From Thiogranum sp963752745 (GTDB taxonomy: Bacteria > Pseudomonadota > Gammaproteobacteria > DSM-19610): a stretch of DNA of 64,000 bases. The translations under genes were made by a program, and so were the position numbers. Of this stretch, positions 59,242 through 64,000 are shown in pieces; position 1 is the first letter of the stretch; the number at the start of each line of letters is the position of its first letter. The notes below the pieces were generated by a model. That model did not search any database. It was not told the origin of the DNA and saw only the letters and a program-made list of their open reading frames with translations. The stretch is from the NCBI GenBank assembly GCA_963752745.1, contig CAVWAK010000022.1, positions 56,961-120,960 on the forward strand, read 5' to 3'.

Positions 59242-59493
59242 AGAAAGCCTCTCCTGGCGAACGGCAGCATCGTATATTGAAAATACAGGATGTAGTGGTA
59301 TGTGTTAAATCTGGTCTGGATCTCAATGCAACATTCTAGTTCAGGAAGAAAAGTTAATTTTTGATCTGGCTCAGGTAAACGGTTTGCATGACATGCTTCG
59401 TGTGGTATTTAGCCGGATCACTCTTGCTCCATAGCCGGTTTCAAGGTGCAGTGGTTCGGTCCATAATAGTGCGCAAACCATGGAGTACAGGCG
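59242..59493. other. Divergent intergenic region upstream of ppdK
   Basis: 252 bases separating ppdK (minus) from the APH/AAA gene (plus). I see no gene. It must hold the ppdK-por promoter. TTGATCTGGCTCAG at 59361-59374 matches the FNR box at eight of ten positions, too weak to call firmly. Confidence 0.35.
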
Positions 59494-61071
59494 ATGCAGG
59501 ATCGGACCCTGATTAAAAGTATGCTCAGACCTGAGGTCTATGCACACGAGACTGACAATATCCGCCTGGTTGAAACCCATTGCGCCTGGGTGGTTTTGAC
59601 CGGGGACTTTGTGTACAAAATCAAGAAACCGGTAAATTTCGGTTTTCTGGATTTTTCCACGCTGCAGAAAAGGCGACATTTCTGTGAAGAGGAAGTCCGT
59701 CTTAATCGCCGCTTTGCCCCCGACATTTATCTAAACGTTATTACCATCACCGGAACGGCCAAACACCCCGAACTTTCGGGACAGGGCAAAGTGCTCGATT
59801 ACGCAGTGCGTATGCGTCAGTTCCCTGATAACGGGCTGCTAAGCGATCTTGCAGCGAATGGCCAGCTGCAGGCCTGGCATATTGATCAGTTAGTGCAGTG
59901 CATTGCCGGGTTTCATGAACAGGCAGCCCGCGCTCAAGCCACTGATCCCTTTGGTGAGCCGTCTGGCGTTCATCACTGGGTTCTGGAAAATTACCAGCAT
60001 ATACAGCCATTATTACGATCGGATGACGATCACGCCCGGGTAGAGCAGATGCGTTCATGGTCGGAGAATGAATATCGGCATCTCGCCCCACTATTGGGCA
60101 GACGCAAGCGTGACGGGGCGGTTCGCGAATGTCACGGGGATTTGCACCTCGGCAATATCACCCTGATAGAGGGGCAGGTGACGCCCTTCGATTGCATTGA
60201 GTTTAACCCTCAATTGCGCTGGATCGATGTCATCAGTGAAGTGGCTTTCCTGTTAATGGACCTCGATGGTTGCGGGCAGAGCGGTTTTGCCTCGCGTTTT
60301 CTGAACGGATATCTTCAGCATGGTGGCGACTACACAGGGTTGCGTGTTCTTCGCTATTACCTGGTGTACCGGGCAATGGTGAGAGCCAAGGTGGCGGTGC
60401 TGCGTCGCCGGCAACTGGCTGAAGCCGGGGATGCCTTTTCAAGGGCAGCTGACGAGTATCTTCAGTATCTTCATCTGGCAGAAACCTACGTGTCGAGCGG
60501 CCCGGTTAGCCTGATAATTACCCATGGTCTGTCCGGCTCAGGGAAATCGACTGTTGCGCGAGAGCTTGCCGAGCGCATGGGTTTTATTCAGCTGCGCTCG
60601 GATGTCGAGCGTAAACGGCTGGCTGGCCTCGGGAGTAATGATAGCAGTCGGTCTGGTACGGGAACGGGATTGTATACCGCTGACCGGACCAGTATGACTT
60701 ATAACCGTTTGCGCGAATTGGCGGAGACAGTGCTTGAAGCGGGTTACAGTGTGATTGTCGATGCGACCTTCCTGAAGCGTGAATATCGTGACCACTTCCG
60801 TGGCCTGGCGGAAAAACTTGATGTGCCATTTCTGGTGCTTGATTGCGCCGCAGAAGAGCACGAGCTTGAACGAAGAGTCCAGTCACGGGCAGACCGCAAG
60901 ACTGATGTCTCGGAGGCAACCATTGAGGTCTTGCGCGCGCAGAGAACAAGCCAGGAAGCGTTGACCGAGAGCGAGAATCAATGTGCTGTTCGGGTAGATA
61001 CCGGCCGGATGGTTATGGAAGAAGTCGAGGCAGCGTTGACACATAGACTCGGTGGATTCCCTGCTACCTGA
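59494..61071 (+). CDS. APH-fold kinase fused to AAA/P-loop kinase domain
   Basis: 525-residue two-domain protein. The N-terminal half is aminoglycoside phosphotransferase-like, with the catalytic loop ECHGDLHLGNITL and metal site FDCIEFNPQLRW. The C-terminal half is a zeta-toxin/shikimate kinase-like P-loop domain with Walker A GLSGSGKSTVA and VDATFLKREYR. Such fusions are common in proteobacteria and uncharacterised; antibiotic resistance should not be assumed. It appears to be a single-gene unit with a terminator downstream. Confidence 0.85.
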   Translation: MQDRTLIKSMLRPEVYAHETDNIRLVETHCAWVVLTGDFVYKIKKPVNFGFLDFSTLQKRRHFCEEEVRLNRRFAPDIYLNVITITGTAKHPELSGQGKVLDYAVRMRQFPDNGLLSDLAANGQLQAWHIDQLVQCIAGFHEQAARAQATDPFGEPSGVHHWVLENYQHIQPLLRSDDDHARVEQMRSWSENEYRHLAPLLGRRKRDGAVRECHGDLHLGNITLIEGQVTPFDCIEFNPQLRWIDVISEVAFLLMDLDGCGQSGFASRFLNGYLQHGGDYTGLRVLRYYLVYRAMVRAKVAVLRRRQLAEAGDAFSRAADEYLQYLHLAETYVSSGPVSLIITHGLSGSGKSTVARELAERMGFIQLRSDVERKRLAGLGSNDSSRSGTGTGLYTADRTSMTYNRLRELAETVLEAGYSVIVDATFLKREYRDHFRGLAEKLDVPFLVLDCAAEEHELERRVQSRADRKTDVSEATIEVLRAQRTSQEALTESENQCAVRVDTGRMVMEEVEAALTHRLGGFPAT

Positions 61072-61092
61072 GGGTGCTGGATACCTGAAAGC

Positions 61093-61134
61093 GCCCGGTA
61101 GCGAATGTGTTACTCGTCACCGGGCCCTCTTTTA
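61093..61134. terminator. Intrinsic terminator between convergent genes
   Basis: GCCCGGT at 61093-61099 pairs with ACCGGGC at 61119-61125, with a further inner CGA/TCG pair, and is followed by CCTCTTTTATAG. It lies 22 bases after the APH/AAA gene stop and before the stop of the convergent chemoreceptor gene. Confidence 0.7.
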
Positions 61135-61144
61135 TAGCAACGCT

Positions 61145-63172
61145 TTAAACTTTAAACTCGTTGACCAGCGACTGTAGCTGGCGCGCAACCTGCAGCAACT
61201 CGTGGCTGCTTGAGGCTGTCTGCTGGATGCTTGTTGCAGAGTCGCTGGAAATATCCCGAATTGCTACCACGTTGCGGTTGATCTCGTCGGCGACCGCACT
61301 TTGTTCTTCTGCGGCGCTGGCAATCTGGGTGTTCATGTCGTTAATTTCCACTACGGCAGAATCAATCGCATTAAGTGCTTCCCGGGCTTCCCCTGACCTG
61401 GCCACACTGTCTTCCGACTTGCTCTGCCCGGCTTCCATCGCAGCCACGGCGTTACGGCTGCCCTGCTGCAGCCGGTCGATCATGGAATGTATCTCCTCGG
61501 TTGACTGTTGTGTACGGCTCGCCAGGGTGCGGACTTCGTCAGCAACTACAGCAAAACCACGGCCCTGCTCGCCCGCACGTGCGGCCTCGATGGCAGCGTT
61601 GAGCGCCAGCAGGTTGGTCTGTTCGGCGATGCCACGTATGACATCCAGCACGGTACCGATATTTTCACTTTCACTTTCCAGTTCACGGATGATGTCTGTC
61701 GCCTGGTTGACTTCGCCGGAGAGGCTCTGTATCGAACTGGCAACTTCACGGACCACAGCGCCACCATTGTTTGTGGCGCTGTTGGCACGCTCGGCAGCGT
61801 CGGCCGCAGCAGCCGCATTACGCGCAACTTCCTGCACGGTAGCCGACATCTCTTCGATAGCGGTGGCGACCTGATCAATTTCCTGGTTCTGCTGTTGAAT
61901 GCCGCTATTCGACTGGTTCATGGTGACCGCTGATTGTTCCGCATTATTGCTGACCTGGGTGGTCGCGCTGATGACTTGTGAAACCAGGGCGTTCATTTTC
62001 TCGATCATCAGGGCAGTCTGATTGGTGATCGCACCGAGCTCGTCCTTGCTGGAGCTGCTGGGCTGTTCAGTCAGGTCACCATCCGCAAAATGCGCTATAG
62101 AATCGCCGAGTTGCTCCAGGGCGGTTCGCGTCGAGAAATAGAAGCCGGCAAACAGATAGGCGAGCGTGCCGATTGCCAGCGTTGCCAGCAGAATCAGCTC
62201 CAGTTCCTCGTATCTGGTATGCGCAATGCGGTCCTCAAGCTGCGTGGCCAACTCGGTTGTGAGACGGTCGTGTAGTTGGAAAACCTGGTTGATAGCTGCG
62301 CTGCCATTCTCAAAGTAGGTGCTGGCATCCAGTGACAACTGCCCGGTGTCGGTGATGCCTGTACGGGCGACGTTCAGATATTCGCTGATAGCGTGATCCA
62401 TGGCTTCGAAGGATGATGAGAGTTGATTCTTCAGCACGTTGTCAGCGGCAAAGATTTCATGGAAATTGATTTCCAGGCGATGCAGATCGCTGGCAACGCG
62501 CCCTGCAGATACCTGAAGTAAAGTCTGTTGACGCTCGTCAGCATGGCCGGCCGTCAGAATGTCAGCTCCCTGGTCGCGCATGTGGCCAAGCGATTCGGCA
62601 AGATCCGGAAGGCGAAGGGCGAGGCTGTCGACAAAGTAAAAATTACCAGCGTCGCTATACAGGCCGGTTTTTTGTCCGGTGCGTTCCATCAGGCCGATCA
62701 GTTCATCGACAATAGCCGTATATTTATCGAACACGCTGGACGCGGGGCCGTCAAAGGCTGAAGCGTTGGTGTCGTTCCACGCGTCCTGCAAGTGTCCTGT
62801 CGACAGGCCGTCGAACTCCGAAGCCAGTGTGCTTTCCAGCTGAGCCAGTTGTTTGAACGACTGATCGACCAGCTTGCGTGCCGACATAATCCGGCTTTCG
62901 ACTTCCGTGTTGCCGTTCAAAAACATGCCCGTCAGACCGCGTGTTTTGGCGACATTCTCGATCATGGGCCGGATGGCGGTAAGATAATTTAGTCCGACAT
63001 GTTCCTGTTCGGAATGGCGAACCATTTCAGCGCGCTCCATATAGAGGACGCCGGTTAGAAATAGTAGCGGGATCGAAATGATGGTTCCGATTAGTATGAA
63101 CTTCTTGCTGAAATTCATGCGGTTGAGGAGTGTGGCAGCTGGAATCATCAGCGCAGGTATTGATTTTGTCAT
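61145..63172 (-). CDS. Methyl-accepting chemotaxis protein
   Basis: 675-residue chemoreceptor. An N-terminal membrane helix (about residues 24-43), a periplasmic helical domain of about 300 residues with KTRGLTGMFLNG that resembles nitrate/nitrite-sensing (NIT) domains, a second helix and a HAMP region (SIAHFADGDLTEQPSSSSKDEL) precede the signalling domain. The hairpin tip EQTNLLALNAAIEAARAGEQ is intact. The ATG at 63172 has an AAGGAAG site and is preferred to 63202. Ligand is uncertain. Confidence 0.9.
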   Translation of the reverse strand: MTKSIPALMIPAATLLNRMNFSKKFILIGTIISIPLLFLTGVLYMERAEMVRHSEQEHVGLNYLTAIRPMIENVAKTRGLTGMFLNGNTEVESRIMSARKLVDQSFKQLAQLESTLASEFDGLSTGHLQDAWNDTNASAFDGPASSVFDKYTAIVDELIGLMERTGQKTGLYSDAGNFYFVDSLALRLPDLAESLGHMRDQGADILTAGHADERQQTLLQVSAGRVASDLHRLEINFHEIFAADNVLKNQLSSSFEAMDHAISEYLNVARTGITDTGQLSLDASTYFENGSAAINQVFQLHDRLTTELATQLEDRIAHTRYEELELILLATLAIGTLAYLFAGFYFSTRTALEQLGDSIAHFADGDLTEQPSSSSKDELGAITNQTALMIEKMNALVSQVISATTQVSNNAEQSAVTMNQSNSGIQQQNQEIDQVATAIEEMSATVQEVARNAAAAADAAERANSATNNGGAVVREVASSIQSLSGEVNQATDIIRELESESENIGTVLDVIRGIAEQTNLLALNAAIEAARAGEQGRGFAVVADEVRTLASRTQQSTEEIHSMIDRLQQGSRNAVAAMEAGQSKSEDSVARSGEAREALNAIDSAVVEINDMNTQIASAAEEQSAVADEINRNVVAIRDISSDSATSIQQTASSSHELLQVARQLQSLVNEFKV

Positions 63173-63326
63173 TGTCGCTTCCTTTGGTGTAGCGCCGGGC
63201 AAACTGCCAATTTCTTGGCCGCTGTATTTTGCCTTTTTTTTCAGTCAGTTATTCCTTTTGCTCATCTCTGGCCCCACCCATGGAGCGGATGTACGGAAAG
63301 GAAGCAAATTACGAGCCAGCGGAGGG

Positions 63327-63989
63327 CTACTGTCGATACCAGCGTTTACCCAGGGCTTTGTAGACCCGCTGCGGGTACCACACTTTGCCAACGCTGCCGT
63401 TGTAGCGGGCCAGGGCCTTGGTGCGGTTACCGCGTTCGCGGTCCAGGTAGAGTTTGAGTATGGTGCAGCCGAAGCGCAGGTTGGTGTGAATATCGAACAG
63501 GTCGTCGCCCGGTCGGCCGATTTCGTCCAGCCAGAATGGCATGACTTGCATCAGGCCACGGGCGCCTGCATAAGAGATGGCAAAGCGGTCAAAGTTGCTT
63601 TCGACGTCAATCAGCGCGAGCACCAGCTCGGGGGGCAGCTCGGCACGGGCGGCTTCGTAGTGCGCGGTCTTCAGGATAAGGAACCGTTCCCCAGGATCTT
63701 TTACTTTTCTTTTCAGTCTGTTAGACATGTCTGTCAGCCAGACTTCTGCTTCAAACCGGTCGTTGAAGCTGTCTGAGGCGCTTATGGCTTCAAGCAACAG
63801 TTCGCGCATTTCGGAGTCAGGTCGCTCGGTTGTTGCGGCCTGCAGGCTGGTGGGAACTATGAATCCGCCCATCAATAAAATGAAAGAAAGGGAGCGGAGG
63901 GCTTTTAAAACCCCTCCGTTCCCTTCTTGTCTACTGATTCTGCAGGAAGGCGATAATCTCGCCACGGGCGATATCCTGGTTCTCGCCAC
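63327..63989 (-). CDS. Lytic transglycosylase (SLT domain)
   Basis: Up to 220 residues. The SLT domain has the catalytic glutamate in LALIDVESNFDRFAIS, then GARGLMQVMPFW and ARYNGSVGK near the end. A hydrophobic stretch LRSLSFILLMGGFIVPTSLQA looks like a signal peptide, so it acts on periplasmic peptidoglycan. The start is unresolved: in-frame GTGs at 63989 and 63965 overlap proS, and the ATG at 63872 removes most of the signal peptide. The proS terminator lies inside the N-terminal codons. Confidence 0.82.
   Translation of the reverse strand: MARTRISPVARLSPSCRISRQEGNGGVLKALRSLSFILLMGGFIVPTSLQAATTERPDSEMRELLLEAISASDSFNDRFEAEVWLTDMSNRLKRKVKDPGERFLILKTAHYEAARAELPPELVLALIDVESNFDRFAISYAGARGLMQVMPFWLDEIGRPGDDLFDIHTNLRFGCTILKLYLDRERGNRTKALARYNGSVGKVWYPQRVYKALGKRWYRQ
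63875..63923 (-). terminator. Intrinsic terminator of proS
   Basis: On the minus strand GGGAACGGAGGG (63912-63923) pairs with CCCTCCGCTCCC (63890-63901) with one mismatch, followed by TTTCTTTCATTTTA. It lies seven bases after the proS stop and overlaps the 5' end of the lytic transglycosylase frame. Confidence 0.65.
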
Positions 63990-64000
63990 CGCGGCGAGCC
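63931..64000 (-). CDS. proS: Prolyl-tRNA synthetase, C-terminal fragment
   Basis: The last 22 codons of a gene that enters from the right edge read ARRGGENQDIARGEIIAFLQ and end at TAG (63931-63933). This aligns with the ProS C-terminus (YRRNGEKQLIKTGDIVEYL in E. coli). The short length keeps certainty moderate. A terminator follows at once. Confidence 0.6.
   Translation of the reverse strand, partial: ARRGGENQDIARGEIIAFLQNQ

Noticed and set aside
59361..59374. FNR-like site TTGATCTGGCTCAG before ppdK
   Set aside because: Second half-site has two mismatches; too weak for a separate feature, only mentioned with the intergenic region.

Overview
The window reads as chromosomal DNA of a gammaproteobacterium. 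The evidence is gene order: an mla phospholipid-transport cluster running through ibaG into hisG-hisD-hisC, then rpoE-rseA-rseB-rseC-degQ, lepA-lepB-DUF4845-rnc-era-recO-pdxJ, and cysM followed closely by rlmD. An oxygen-sensing FNR with all four cluster cysteines, NnrS, alpha-glucan phosphorylase, pyruvate phosphate dikinase and pyruvate:ferredoxin oxidoreductase suggest a facultative anaerobe. A Chromatiales-like lineage is my inference, not something the sequence proves. I see no prophage, insertion sequence, CRISPR array, tRNA or rRNA.

Layout. 0.1-6.2 kb (+): mlaFEDB (no mlaC), ibaG, hisGDC, acyP. 6.3-9.8 kb (+): small membrane protein, Na/Pi cotransporter-like protein, GAF/HD-GYP protein. 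9.8-11.3 kb (-): DUF211 protein, VIT/CCC1-like membrane protein and a frameshifted conserved gene. 11.5-18.9 kb (+): NfeD protease and slipin pair, DUF2784, a 1205-residue PPi-type PEPCK candidate, metallophosphoesterase. 18.9-24.2 kb: CDP-archaeol synthase-like, DUF1223, META lipoprotein, NnrS, DUF4144-like and nadB. 24.3-31.2 kb: sigma-E operon behind a recognisable sigma-E promoter, then glutaredoxin-like, peroxiredoxin-like, dienelactone hydrolase-like and YpfJ-like genes. 31.3-42.7 kb: lepA to pdxJ, a diguanylate cyclase, cysM, exonuclease, rlmD and a DsbA-family protein. 42.8-51.8 kb: ABC exporter, OsmC, fnr, a NarL-type two-component pair, BON protein, alpha-glucan phosphorylase and PilZ. 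52.0-59.2 kb (-): operon ppdK-porG-porA-porB-gltD/porD. 59.5-64 kb: APH/AAA protein, chemoreceptor, lytic transglycosylase and the 3' end of proS.

How the parts fit. The 44.6-59.3 kb block looks like an anaerobic carbon module. FNR-type palindromes lie upstream of the OsmC gene, of BON-glgP and of the PilZ gene. The enzymes would carry glycogen to glucose-1-phosphate (glgP), and PEP to pyruvate (PPDK) to acetyl-CoA plus reduced ferredoxin (POR), with electrons passed to NAD(P) by a GltD-PorD fusion. PPDK and the candidate PPi-PEPCK both handle pyrophosphate at the PEP node.

The main oddity is a set of single-base frameshifts: five in four of the five genes of the ppdK-por operon and two in the gene at 9.8-10.5 kb, with none noticed elsewhere. 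Assembly error and recent gene decay are both possible. Other departures from conserved order are missing mlaC and murA, a terminator-like hairpin in the lepA leader, and a 19-bp-arm palindrome upstream of rlmD.
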